Of a stretch of 64,000 nucleotides of DNA, positions 37,087 through 48,591 are shown piece by piece; the stretch's first letter is position 1; each line of letters opens with the position of its first letter. The notes under the pieces were generated by a model. It worked only from the letters and a program-made list of their open reading frames with translations. It had not been told where the DNA came from and did not search any database. The DNA comes from Hemibagrus wyckioides (taxonomy: Eukaryota; Chordata; Actinopteri; Siluriformes; Bagridae). A program made the position numbers and the translations under genes. Location: assembly GCF_019097595.1 (NCBI RefSeq), contig NC_080716.1, positions 33,010,901 to 33,074,900 of the forward strand, written 5' to 3'.

Positions 37087-37305
37087 GGAGCTCCTCAGGG
37101 CTGTGTGCTCAGTCCACTGCTGGTCACTCTGCTGGTCACTCTGCTGACTCACGACTGTGCAGCAATGCACAGCTCCAACCATATCATCAAGTTCACTGAT
37201 GACACGAACGTGGTGGGTCTCATCAGCAAGAACGACGAGTCAGCATACAGAGAGGAGGTGCAGTGGCTAACAGCCTGGTGTAGAGTTAGAGATGGTGTAG
37301 AGACA
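37087..37305 (+). pseudogene. reverse transcriptase fragment of the LINE
   Basis: About 70 codons of RT palm: GAPQGCVLSPLL to QWLTAWCRVRDGVET. The normally invariant A of the FADD box is T (FTDD), and the frame passes directly into His/Thr/Pro-rich minisatellite sequence. It is a dead remnant; it has no start codon of its own. Confidence 0.85.
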
Positions 37306-37785
37306 CACACTCTTACACACCCCACACACCCCTCACACACACTCTTACACACCCCACACACCCCTCACACACACTCTTACACACCCCACACACCCCTCAC
37401 ACACACTCTTACACACCCCACACACCCCTCACACACACTCTTACACACCCCTCACACACACTCTTACACACCCCACACACCCCTCACACACACTCTTACA
37501 CACCCCACACACCCCTCACACACACTCTTACACACCCCTCACACACACTCTTACACACCCCACACACCCCTCACACACACTCTTACACACCCCTCACACC
37601 CCTCACACACACTCTTACACACCCCTCACACACACTCTTACACACCCCACACACCCCTCACACACACTCTTACACACCCCACACACCCCTCACACACACT
37701 CTTACACACCCCACACACCCCTCACACACACTCTTACACACCCCACACACCCCTCACACACACTCTTCACCCTCCTGCTGTCGGG
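37305..37785. repeat. 32-bp minisatellite within the LINE
   Basis: CACACACACTCTTACACACC plus CCACACACCCCT (32 bp) alternates with shortened versions lacking one ACACCCC block; about 16 copies. It keeps an open frame (THTLLHTPHTP) by chance. Confidence 0.93.
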
Positions 37786-37856
37786 AAGGAGGTACTGAAG
37801 CATTTGGACCCTCACAACCAGACATCAGGCTCCTGAATTCCCAAGAACTGACTGAC

Positions 37857-37877
37857 CCCCCCCCCCCCCCCCCCCCC
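37857..37877. repeat. poly-C homopolymer
   Basis: About 20 consecutive C inside the LINE 3' region. Length is likely variable and prone to sequencing error. Confidence 0.9.
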
Positions 37878-38714
37878 AATGTAGTGTAGTGTTTTGTAGT
37901 ATATTGTCTGTCTTCTAGTGTTTATTACTGTTTGTTTTGCCCGGTCTCTTGTCTTTGCACTCTCTGCACAAGTTTGCACCATGCACTTTGTATGGAACTC
38001 TGTAGATTTATGTCTTTATGAGGCACCAAGGTCCTGGAGGACGTTTCACTATGTACTGCACCAGCTATGTGTTGACTTGACTTGAAACTCTCCAGTAGTG
38101 TTCATGGCATGACAATAATGTTAATTCCCGTGCCTTTTGAGGGAGAAAAAACAGATCCTCATCAGAGCCACATCAGCTCTCTGGTTGTTCAAACTAGGGC
38201 AGTAGATGTGTATTGTACCATAGGCTAGTAACTAGGCTATGAGGAAAAATCAGGAAAGAAAACTGAGCTCTCGGCATGGACAGGAGCAGAAACCAGAGGT
38301 ACCACCATCAGCAGTGGAGGCTATTTATGCAAGACGAGTGGGTAACAGACTTGAGGAACCACTGGGATCAGTGGGGTAAATGATTCGCATGCCTTTGTGG
38401 CCATAACAGCTGAGATTGAAGGCATCAGTAGCTGCAGTTATTATTGTATCTGCCTTCAGCCTGAACCCTTTACCCCAATATGTTCATTTTCTCTCCTGTA
38501 TAGACTCTGCCTCGGCTCTTAGAGCCTGCGCTGTACCTTCCTCTGACATCTCTGTAGACTAAATAGTACACTGTTCTAATATGGCACTTCTGCTCTGCCA
38601 CTGATGCTGCCATGTCCTGGGAGTGGCCAGGGCAGTAAACTGAAGGTTTGGGCTGTCCAGGATGAGTGGTTGAGGGAATGGATTGATTGGGATTATTGGT
38701 TGGTTAGCAACTCT

Positions 38715-38720
38715 GGTTCA

Positions 38721-38756
<36 letters not shown>

Positions 38757-38757
38757 G
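38715..38757. repeat. (GA)n microsatellite
   Basis: About 20 GA units. The rest of 38093-39075 is unique with no gene seen. Confidence 0.9.
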
Positions 38758-39079
38758 AATTGGAGTTGTGGTACTGCAGTGACCAGGATAAAGGGTTTGG
38801 GAGACTGGGAGTGTGGGATGATGTACTGGCGTGGCTGAGACCACAGGTTGAGGGATTGAAGTGGTTGGAAATGAAGTGGTGTGTTGAGGATTGGAACAAC
38901 TGTTGAGGCAATCAGGAAGTCACACAGGAAGGTTTTTTTTATGTTATTCTTGAACCAAAATACCAAGAGAATCCCCTCCTTTCTTAAATTCTGTCCATCT
39001 CTACCAGATGGACACTGTGTTCATACCATATGTGTGTGTTTAAGTATTTACAGCTTCCCCTCAGAGACAGAGCTGCAGT

Positions 39080-39345
39080 GGGGAAAAATTTATTTATGAA
39101 ATAAAATGTTGCTGCGCCTGCACCTCTTAAATGCAAAACACACACAACGTGCCAAAAACTGCAGGCCTGTGATGTGGCCATTGCCTCAGTGGGACCACCG
39201 ATATTCAGCAGTAATGAAGAAACCACATGCTGTGTTTGTTATTTATAGAGTCAAGTGTTTATTTATTATTATGATGTTCTTCCTGAAGGAAAACTTTGAC
39301 CTGGGTTGATGAATATGACCTATAAATAATCTCTGGGATTTTCTA
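39080..39345. promoter_or_regulatory. candidate conserved non-coding element
   Basis: Complex AT-rich block with TTATTTATGAAATAAAATG, CTTAAATGCAAAAC (octamer-like), CAGTAATGAAGAAACC, GACCTGGGTTGATGAATATG and CTATAAATAATC. Frames have no domain. Inferred from texture only. Confidence 0.3.
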
Positions 39346-40325
39346 TATGCTTTATAGAGTGACAGATATATCTGGATAGATTTAAAAGAATAACAGAACA
39401 GACAGATAGACATGCTTCAGTCTAGTTCAGGCATAAGCTGTCTATCCAAGTCTTTTTTCTGTCCCAAATAAATTCTTTTATCAACATCTGACTTATACAT
39501 AATAAAATGAACTTCATATCATTCTGTCCAAAATGTTCTGTTCCCCTCTCTACCCTCATTCTCTGGCTTTTATTTATTTAGTTGGTTTGTTTTTTCTCCA
39601 TGTTTTATGCAGCACTTACCTCCACCTGCATTGCTTATTTTATTTCCTGTATTTTGAAGCCTCCTGAGTTCACTTGTTTTTCCAAGTCGTGAGGGACGAG
39701 TGGGAGCGAGTGCAGGTACTTAACAGCAATTACATCCAGCTGTGGAGGAACAGCTCTCCGCTCGGTCTCATCACTCTTTCCAAAATGAGTTTCTACCACC
39801 TGAAGGAGAGCTGGGAATCACTGGGTAACTATCTGATATATTTACAGCAGGATCATCACCTAACCCAGTAATACAGGGCTCAGACTATCTTTTTATCAAC
39901 ATTTTAACCACTTATAACATAAACATAACCAACCCAACCAACAGATAACATCCATCTTTTACACACTGCTAGTGAAAAAAGAAAAGGAGAGGGAAATGAA
40001 TGAATAAATTATTAAAAAACACCTGCAGTGTATCATCCCCAAACTCATAATGTTACAGAAAGAAGCCTCAATAAAGTCCAGACATGAGGACAAGCTTCAG
40101 TAGAGATCTGAGTAACACAAGTTAGAAATTCTAAAGGAATCATTTCCCTAACGGTCTTGTGCTGTCCTTTCAAAGATGGGGGTTTATCACTGATCAAAGT
40201 TTTCTGGCAGCAAAGGCTAGAACATCCAGTAGATGTGGGTCTGACCAGAAGACCTAGAATCATAGACAAGGGGTCTAACTGTAGCTCAAGTCCAAACACA
40301 TGGCAACAACAAACAACATACAAAC
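39346..40325. other. intergenic, no supported gene
   Basis: The plus-strand frame near 39674-39871 (VRDEWERVQ, YIQLWRNSSPLGLITLS, SFYHLKESWESLG) looks mildly protein-like, but I recognise no family and see no exon structure. Confidence 0.4.
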
Positions 40326-40327
40326 AA

Positions 40328-40396
<69 letters not shown>

Positions 40397-40502
40397 CGTC
40401 TGTCCGTCCGTCTATCTATCTGTCTGTCTGTCTGCCTATCTATCTGTCTGTCTGTCTGTCCGTCTATCTGTCTGTCTATCCATCCATCCATCCATCCATC
40501 CA
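40328..40502. repeat. compound tetranucleotide microsatellite
   Basis: (CTAT)n, then mixed CTGT/CCGT/CTAT, then (CCAT)n: about 43 tetramers in three phases. Frames of the type [10 protein letters not shown] and LSVCLSVC are artefacts. Confidence 0.97.
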
Positions 40503-40999
40503 GTTTATTTCAGCATACATGGATGCAGGAAGATGTAAAATAATTCACTTCTGTTGGGTTTATGAGTTAACAGTAGGGCAGATCCGTGGTATCTTTATTG
40601 CTCACTGTGGTGTTATTGTTATTTGTTACGCTGTATGAGGGTCATGTACAAAAAGCTCTAAAAGATCATTTTTTGGGGGGGAGGGCTCATTTTTGATTCA
40701 GTGTGTGTGTACGTGTGTGTGTCTGTGTGTATCTGTGAGGACGGGACAGATGAGGACACACTCTGTAGGCTATGGCGGCAGTGGTGAGGTCTGGGAACAG
40801 GGGGCCTCTGGGGGATCGTTTGACGACGGTAGTGGCTCAGCGTGTGCCAGAATGAAAAGGAGACGTCTCCGAGTTCAGGGGTATAGAGGACTGTATTCAC
40901 ATTGTCAGGACACCATGACCACACCTGAACTAACATCTCACATTAAACACTTTACGTTTAAGCTGTTTAAAGTGGGACATTTAAACCTTAAATGCTAAC

Positions 41000-41001
41000 A
41001 C

Positions 41002-41032
<31 letters not shown>
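41000..41032. repeat. (GT)n microsatellite
   Basis: About 15 GT units. The preceding 40503-41000 has no gene seen; a short GT-rich patch lies at 40700-40735. Confidence 0.9.
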
Positions 41033-41033
<1 letters not shown>

Positions 41034-41039
41034 GTTGTG

Positions 41040-42360
41040 TGTTAGTGCTGTGTTCAGCATGTGGTGGTTTGGGTTTAACTCAGACAGATTATCTCACCTC
41101 CACAGGAAACATACTTTTATTTTACTAATGCTGTTTGTTGTTTTTAATCTTTCTGCAGCCACTTCCTGTTCGCTAGCAGCTGTGAAAACGCTGCTGCGTT
41201 ACACATTACACCACTCTGAATTCACTCCAGACAGGGTCATGGCCAAATGGGGAACCCTGTTGTTCAAATTGAACCCTCTAACACTCCGAACAGACAGAAC
41301 GACGTTACAGGACGTCACGCAAAACCTATAGCTAGACATGATTAGTGATTAGGACTGAGAAAGTAGACATGATGTTTCACGTCATTTTTCTTTACTTCCA
41401 GTTAGCATGGGCGTTACAGATCGTGAACAATACAGTTGCTGGAAACTGGTTAGCTTGAAAGTGTCCATGCCAGCATTTGTTCTGTGTTGTTAGCCTGCTG
41501 TGTGTATTTTTTTTCCATCCTAAAAGTGCTGGTGCTGTTTCCTGGTCAGTCTAAATGATCTGACAGAGCGTCCACTTGCAGTGCATTCAGTACTATTGAA
41601 ATAGTAATGGAGAACTTCTGCTTTTTATAAATCTAAATTTTTGTGTCTTGATGGAGAAGCCTTCTCATTCTTGTGAAATTAAAGTGTTCCTATCCTATTT
41701 AGTGCTATCTTGAAGAAACTGAATTGAATTGAATTGTGATTTCTGAAGTAGATTAGTTATTAGGAAAGCTTATCCTAGCACTATAGATATGTAGTTGATG
41801 TGGTAAACGTAAGTGCTTGTCTGTTAGCGTAGGGACTGGTGCACTGATCAGCTCTCCAGTTAAAACCATGAACACACTTTAGAAACTTTATGGATGATAA
41901 AGTGTACCATGATTTCAGAAGATATAATCTAATTTTCCGGGATTATTAACTCATGGTCCCGAGCACCCGGACTAGCATTTCCTGCACAAGGTAAAAGTAG
42001 TGTTTGGAGTATTTCAGTAAATTGAATTAGCATTAGAATAGCTGTGTCATAAACATTAGCATTTCTCTAAAGAACAAATCCAGAGGTAATGGAGACGACA
42101 TGAGGAAAAACCTTCAGAGGAGCCAGTCGAAAAATCTGGACATTCCCCAGTCAGTTGATGGAAGTTATGCTTATTCACATATGATATAAATTCATCATTA
42201 ACCCACAAGGGAGCCAGGTAGAGCAAAGCATGCTGGGAAGACTTGGGCCATAAAGGGTAAAGGATAGACAGTAAATAAAAACTATCCCAAACAACACTGC
42301 TGTCTCTAATGTGAGTATCATTAGCCTTCCTGTCACATCCTTCAGAATTCTCATTTTCAT
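41040..42360. other. gene-free intergenic stretch
   Basis: Unique sequence. Short frames on both strands have no recognised domain. Confidence 0.5.
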
Positions 42361-42367
42361 CAGGTTA

Positions 42368-42405
<38 letters not shown>
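42368..42405. repeat. (TTA)n microsatellite
   Basis: About 12 TTA units. A (CA)n-like patch follows at 42593-42632. Confidence 0.9.
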
Positions 42406-42784
42406 GTATCATGACTTTTTCTAACAGTTAGCCATGTTAGGTAGATATTTATATTTCATATTTGAGTGGAATAATTGTGAAATGTGACCAGTCTGTTCCA
42501 CACACATCTGTCAGAGGGCCTGAACCTCCGTCTCAGAGTGTGTACAGGGATTTGCCGTCATGTTTTGGCAAAACTACACGACCTCTGAGTCAACACACAC
42601 ACACACACTCTGACATACACACACATACACACATTCTTGGACTACTGCATCAGCCTAATAATGAAAATAATAATAATGTCCAATAACAGGAAGGTTATTA
42701 TATTTTAAAGCCAGTTTTTCCTCCATTTCAACCCTGTGAACCGTGAGCTCTGTGCACTGCTCAGCACTGTGCTGTCCAACTGCC

Positions 42785-43060
42785 CCAAAATCTAATTATC
42801 TCTATACATCCTGCATTACCCACAATGCACTGGGAGAAGCGAGAAGGTTCATTAAAGTAGCTTTCAGATGAGTGCATAAAGAAATAAAGCTATTTTCTGG
42901 AAGGTGGATCAGATGAGTTTAGTGTCTCGGTGTCAATGATTTCATTTATACACTAACTGCCAAATAGCCCATTAGCGAGTGACTGCCTAATCTATAGTAG
43001 CACAAGTCATGGTGTTTTGTGTATCTTTATATGCCACCCTGATCCACACCTGTTTTTGGA
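42785..43060. promoter_or_regulatory. candidate conserved non-coding element
   Basis: TCTAATTATCTC, TACCCACAATGCACTGGGAG, CATTAAAGTAGCTTTCAGATG, TCAATGATTTCATTTATAC and CATTAGCGAGTGACTGCC form a complex homeodomain-word-rich block. Weak, texture-based inference. Confidence 0.25.
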
Positions 43061-43744
43061 TTTGGGACGTAGCCTCGACACTGATCAGAGGATCTTCACG
43101 GTTAATTCTGGAGTAAAATTTCCGCTTTCCTGTTATATTTAGAAAGTCTGTTTGGATGGACCACTGGTCTAATGCAGCTGTTTCCTACTCTTAATTAACC
43201 TGTGGTGCAAAACAGGAAGAAAGAAATGACAGACCCTCACTTCCTTTTTCTCTTATCCTCTGTTTTGGATTGTATTTAGCTTTGCAGTGGCGTGAGATGT
43301 TGAGGAAATTAACATGAGAATGCAGGAAATGACAAAGTCTTCTGATGCTGCTGTGAAATAGCCTCCCATTCTGCCTGCAGGTTGACCTGTAGGTCACCTG
43401 TTCTGTACATGGGTCAGGGCAGTGGTGGAGCTGAAGCCTCTCTCAGGAACACTGGATGGAATGACAGAACACTGTATACACATCTTCTTACTCACATTTC
43501 CTAATTCGGTCCCCTGTCAGGTCCATATGATCAAGACTCTTGGTTCTGGGTTTTTTTTCTCTGATCTGATTCTTGTCTCTGATTCAGTGTGTTATCATAT
43601 CTCACATCCTCAGCACAGATCCTGTTTCTGAAATAGTTCCAGTTCCAGTCCTTTCTCCAGGATCTAACATAATCTAATGCTGGGGATTGTGCCCAGTCCT
43701 GGTCCAAATTCTGGTCCTGCACCTTCTAATCTCTCTTTGTCCCC

Positions 43745-44180
43745 AATCCTGGTCCAGTTTCTGTCTCTGTCCCTGGTCTATTATGTCTTGGTCCTCAATC
43801 CTGGTCCAGTTTCTGTCTCTGACCCTGGTCTATTATATCTTGGTCCTCAATCCTGGTCCAGTTTCTGTCTCTGTCCCTGGTCTATTATGTCTTGGTCCTC
43901 AATCCTGGTCCAGTTTCTGTCTCTGACCCTGGTCTATTATATCTTGGTCCTCAATCCTGGTCCAGTTTCTGTCTCTGTCCCTGGACTATTATATCTTGGT
44001 CCTCAATCCTGGTCCAGTTTCTGTCTCTGTCCCTGGTCTATTATATCTTGGTCCTCAATCCTGGTCCAGTTTCTGTCTCTGTCCCTGGTCTATTATGTCT
44101 TGGTCCTCAATCCTGGTCCAGTTTCTGTCTCTGTCCCTGGTCTATTATATCTTGGTCCTCAGTCCTGGTCCAGTTCTTGG
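43745..44180. repeat. 52-bp minisatellite, about 8 copies
   Basis: The unit is CTGGTCCAGTTTCTGTCTCT, then GTCCCTGGTCTATTATGTCT, then TGGTCCTCAATC. Copies differ at two coupled positions: GTCCCTGG versus GACCCTGG and TATGTC versus TATATC. The 52-bp period shifts frame each unit, so three overlapping frames stay open; none is a gene. Degenerate GGTCC words extend to about 44280. Confidence 0.95.
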
Positions 44181-45130
44181 TCTCTGTTTTCTCTCTTTTC
44201 AGCCCTGTCTCAATCCTAGTTGGTTTTTTTTCCTGAACCAGTCTTGGTCCCCAAACATGGTCAAATCTCGGTCACATATGTTTGGTAGTAAAGCATAATA
44301 CACTGCTGCTATGGCGTTTGTATTTGGTAGTCTGACATTTTTAATCCTGCATCTGTATTATGGGGGGAAAAGGCAGAACAAAGGCCAGCACACCAGAGAA
44401 ATTTCTTTAAAAATCCATTTAATATTTTCAGATTTTCTTGCCTTTGTTATACAAAGATGTTAAATAACTTAAATACATTCTTACCAGTCACGCATGATCA
44501 GTTTATACCTACAGGCTATACACATGAGGTAGAGGGAAATCATCTGAGCATCCCATAATAAGACACGACAGAGTGGATAGTGAAACACACCACTGCCCCA
44601 GAGAGAACATTTACTGGGTAAAAACAAAGCTGTGGCATTGCACTAATCACTGAACACAAACTGAGAGAACAGCACAGTGACTGGACCCCTCTGACCAAGG
44701 GCACATGTCTAGGGGGCTACCTAAAGTGCACTAACAAGAGCTGCATTCATTCCATCACTTATTAACCGCTTCAGCTAACATGTTTTGCTAATATCAGTCT
44801 ACTAACGCGTGTTCTCATTGGCTGAGAGACTTTAGCAGTGCTAGCAGCCAGAGAGTATGACAGACTGGAGTTCTCCTTAAGTGATGGAATAAAAGCACCT
44901 ATTAGTAGTGGACTGAAACCGTTTCAAACAATTCATCTTTAAGATTAATGCTACACATCTACATCTGCTACCTGGGTAAAAATGCTAATGCTAACTGTTA
45001 TTTATTCACTTCCCTATGCAGGACGTCCCTGTAGTGATGATCCACAGCGAGGGGTCCAGTCACTGTTCACAGCACAGTTATCATTGTTTAATGGCATTAT
45101 GCTGATTTATCTAACAGTTACGCTGAACCG

Positions 45131-45133
<3 letters not shown>

Positions 45134-45172
<39 letters not shown>
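45134..45172. repeat. (CA)n microsatellite
   Basis: About 19 CA units in the wnt9a 3' flank. Confidence 0.95.
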
Positions 45173-45175
<3 letters not shown>

Positions 45176-45682
45176 TTCCCCAAAAAACAAGAAAGAAACA
45201 CCAAAACCACCCATAATCGGTACAAAAGACGCCATACAAAATTTCATCTGTACAAAATGTACACATGCTCATAAACATTTCAAAAATAATTTATAATTTG
45301 TCTTTAAAATTTCCCTACAAAATAGAGTTTCTTTACAGATTAAAAACCCAAAGACATAAAACACAAGGTTAGCATCATGCTAATCACGTGTTTCTTTGCT
45401 GAGATAACGAGACGCGGCTGCTGCTTTATCCTGGAGGGAAAGTGCCTAGCAGCTGTGCTAATTAGCAACATTAGTGATTTTCTCACTGTTTGTGAATGTG
45501 TGTGCGGGAGGCCCAGGACGTTTAGCCAATGCTAACGTGTTTTGTGCAGCTGTGGTTTACAGGAATGCACATCGACGTCCTCCACTTGCTATTATGGTTT
45601 GCATGTAGCGTGTGAGGTTGGATTTAATTAGCATTCGTCCTTCTCGCAAAACCGTCTGGAATTCAGCTCAAAAATGATGTGA

Positions 45683-45708
45683 CACACACATACACACACA
45701 CATACACA

Positions 45709-45740
<32 letters not shown>

Positions 45741-45752
45741 TACACACACACA
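45683..45752. repeat. (CA)n with regular TA interruptions
   Basis: ACACACATACAC repeated: CA tract interrupted by TA every 10-12 bp. Confidence 0.9.
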
Positions 45753-47806
45753 AAGTCAAGGCACGTCAAATTTTTGTTTTCCCCCTGGAATCTAAAACTT
45801 TTCATTAACCCAAGACTCATGAGCAAACTCAAAGCTATCAGGGCTAGGTTAGCTCTGTTGCTTATAAAGTTTGCTCATGGATCTCAAACGAATAAACAGA
45901 TGCTAAGCTAATGCAACTGTGCTACCATGAACTAGCGTATCAGCTAATACAGGAAAGAAAACAATAGCAAAAGAAAGTGTGCATGGTAAGTCATGCTAGC
46001 AAAGCTACACTGTTTTTACTGTTTTCGGCTAAGGAATACACGAGTGGATAGCGAACATTAGCCACACTAGCATTGCCGTAGCATTATTATTAGCGAATTC
46101 TCTCTTTTGAATGTTAGTTTTGCAGTGGGATCTCCGCGCATGTGCCTCACCCTCGGCTTTACACCACAGGAACATAACCGTAAACTATTTACAACTTTAT
46201 GTAGCCAGATATTTGTTCATAAATACACATCCTTAAATACTGGGAAAGCTTCAGTGCGCTAACTGTGCTGTTTCGCTAATTGGGGTCTCATTCAGTAGTT
46301 TACTGAAACAAAAAAAAAATTCAAAATGATAAAAAATAGATATGATATATATATATGTATATATATATATATATCTGTATATACGAGCGCACTCCGTTTG
46401 TCATATAAAGCATTTCTATTTACACTGTATAGAATTGTGACGTGTCGAAAAGTCTCAGCGTGTGCAGCCACTGCGTTAGCGGGGTGTGTGTGTGGATCTG
46501 ACTTTAGATCTTAGTCGCTATAACGGAAATTTCTCATCTCTAACACGAAGAAATTGCTTTAGTAGGCATGTGATGCTAATAGGATTGATCTGATACTAAA
46601 TATTTAACATTTTGAATGTAGCGAAATTCATTTTCTGTGAGAACATTCAGCTAGCTAACACCACAACTGTGCTAGTTAGAGAGCTAGCTAGATTCTACAG
46701 CTAAACTGATAATAAACTGAAGTGCAGCAATTTAGTCATGTAGATTTGTCTTTATAAAACATGTCAGTAGGACATTTTGTTCATTTTTTTTTCTTCACAT
46801 GCTACCCATAAAGGTTTCGCCCCAAATGTTAGCGTTCCTGCCAAAGACTTCACCCCAAACACTAGTCTCGTTCAGGCGAGTGATGGATCCAGATCCGATA
46901 TGGATTGATACCGGGGTTAGCTTCATCTGCTAAGTGTAACTGCGGTGTAATGAGATCATCTTTTTATTCATTATTTTGCCAACACTCTCGTTTCTACAGC
47001 TACTTGCTAGCTAGCAAAATCCTCCTGCGTTCTCGGCTAGCTGTTGTTCGTTGTCGATGGTGTTAATGTGTTAATGTTTGTGGAGTGTGTGCTAGCATTT
47101 GGGACGTAGCCTTGCTGTCAGTGGAAGCGGCGTCTCTATTCAGGCTCGGTCAGATCGCTTCCAGAGCAACGAGTCAGCAGTGACTTTCTTCCTGTGGATC
47201 ACATGAATAGTGGTTTTTACAGAAGATTCCCTGAATAGTTATTATCGCTAAGTAAAAGAAAAAAACATTTAAAGTGATTATTTGGACTAAAATGTAATGT
47301 CCACAGTGTCCATGGGTCCCTAAATGTAGTCAGTCAGCTGAGATGGACTCGGGTGCTGTTTTTGTTCTGATCGAGGCTAACGATGCTAACCGCTGTTTGT
47401 AGCTGAAAGGTTACCGCTGCAGGCTGGACACTACATTTAGAGTGAGAGGAACATTTCTGCAGAGAGAAGATCAGGTTATCAGACGTCTCCTGAAGCTATG
47501 CCATGTTTCTGCTCTGGTTCTAAAGGGCCTTGTCGAAGGAAATCGAAGAAAATCAAAGTGAAGAAGAGCACACTGCTGTGCTTAGTGGTTATTATTGTCT
47601 TTTTTTTTCTTTTCTTATGACATATTTATGATAAGTGGTGTGTGTATATATATCTATATATTTATATATAAAATAATTATAATACAATTTAACCTATGTA
47701 CACGGTGCATATACACACTGTAGTGTGGGTGAAGAAGCTATGTGCTTCTCCAACAAGTCTCACACCCTGTCGTTATTTTTTACTTATTTTATAATGCTAG
47801 CATGCA

Positions 47807-47844
<38 letters not shown>

Positions 47845-48123
47845 GAGTCTCATGAAGTATGAGATTGTAGACCACCTTTTTCTCTCCTGGTTCATTTTCT
47901 GAAGGTTTCCGGAGCGTCAGAGGAAAAAAAAAGTCCCTGGAAATTATTTTCACCAAAAAAAAAAGTTAAAATCCGTCCATTTGAGCTAGAAGAGAGAAGT
48001 TACTGCTTTGTTTTTTTTTTTTTTTTTGGTCCCAAAGTGTCCGACCGTCTGTCACTTGTCCAGTCAGGCTCAGAAACCCTCGTTGTCCATGTTGTGTGGC
48101 TGATGGGGTATTTATTATTTTTT

Positions 48124-48591
48124 TTACCCCTTGCAAGTATACACTTCCTCTTTTTGCGTGCACTGCTTACACTCGACGTAGCAGCACCAGCGCACCTGGC
48201 ATTGGCACGGCCGGGTCAGCACGCGGCTCTGCGTGTTATGACCGCGCCCGCAGCAGATGGCGTCACAGTTCTTGTCCTTGTGGCACTTTCGCGCTGCCGT
48301 CCCTGCCGAGTACATGCTGGCCTGGCAGAAATTGGGCGAGTCCTCGATGTGCAGCAGGTCAGAGGTGCGTGAGAAAGGCTCGGCTCGGGCGCGCGGTGGT
48401 GCGTGGGCCGGCTCGCCCTCGCCTTTCGCCTGGTTGGTGGCGCTGGCTACCTTGAGTGCCGTCTCGTAGCGCTGCTTCAAAACCATGCCGATTTTGTGGA
48501 ACGGCGCCAGCTGACGCCAACACGTCTGCACCGTACACGAGCCTGACACGCCGTGGCACTTACAGGTGGTATCCACTCCAGACTTAATGAC
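48124..48591 (-). CDS. wnt9a: wnt9a exon 4 (C-terminal part, with stop)
   Basis: The last coding exon begins after the acceptor tgcacag with [19 protein letters not shown], in phase 0 with exon 3. It runs 155 codons to a TAA stop at 48126-48124. CHGVSGSC holds the serine that Wnts carry palmitoleoylated by Porcupine, needed for secretion and Frizzled binding. The variable linker ([20 protein letters not shown]) is followed by the cysteine-rich C-terminal domain: [20 protein letters not shown], then [18 protein letters not shown], ending YTCKG. This end ([27 protein letters not shown]) fits Wnt9a rather than Wnt9b. The exon is GC- and CpG-rich, so open frames also occur antisense and in other frames; these are shadows. 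With exons 2 and 3, 327 complete residues are visible against roughly 365 for the human protein. Confidence 0.97.
   Translation of the reverse strand, partial: VIKSGVDTTCKCHGVSGSCTVQTCWRQLAPFHKIGMVLKQRYETALKVASATNQAKGEGEPAHAPPRARAEPFSRTSDLLHIEDSPNFCQASMYSAGTAARKCHKDKNCDAICCGRGHNTQSRVLTRPCQCQVRWCCYVECKQCTQKEEVYTCKG

Larger units (their letters stand above)
37055..38092 (+). mobile_element. non-LTR retrotransposon (LINE) fragment, interior replaced by a minisatellite
   Basis: The left part encodes reverse-transcriptase core motifs: STGAPQGCVLSPLL, then IIKFTDDTNVVGLISKNDES (the YADD-type box, here FTDD) and YREEVQWLTAWC. The right part (37785-38092) is the expected LINE 3' end: GTCGGGAAGGAGGTACTGAA, CATCAGGCTCCTGAAT, a poly-C run, TTTGCACTCTCTGCACAAG and the tail ACCAGCTATGTGTTGACTTG. 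What normally lies between (the end of RT and the C-terminal part) is missing, and 37305-37785 is a CACACTCTTACACACCCC array. A 15-bp duplication (CTGGTCACTCTG twice) lies in the RT part. It resembles Rex/CR1/L2-type LINEs; the clade is uncertain. Confidence 0.85.
44230..48123 (-). other. wnt9a 3' UTR and downstream flank
   Basis: This sequence follows the wnt9a stop codon on the minus strand. Candidate AATAAA signals on that strand sit at 46968-46963 and 45006-45001, giving possible 3' UTRs of about 1.2 or 3.1 kb; I cannot choose between them. The stretch also contains A/T homopolymers near 47930-48030, (CA)n at 45134-45172, 45683-45751 and 47810-47840, and a TA-rich patch at 46340-46384. 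Many GCTAGC/GCTAAC words occur between 45350 and 47110. No other gene is visible. Confidence 0.4.

Noticed and set aside
39674..39871. Frame with RDEWERVQ and YIQLWRNSSPLG as an exon
   Set aside because: It is mildly protein-like, but no family was recognised and no consistent splice boundaries around the whole segment were found. Kept only as a note.
48037..48559. Open frames opposite and out of frame with wnt9a exon 4
   Set aside because: They are shadows of a GC-rich exon; only the minus frame ending YTCKG has a family match.
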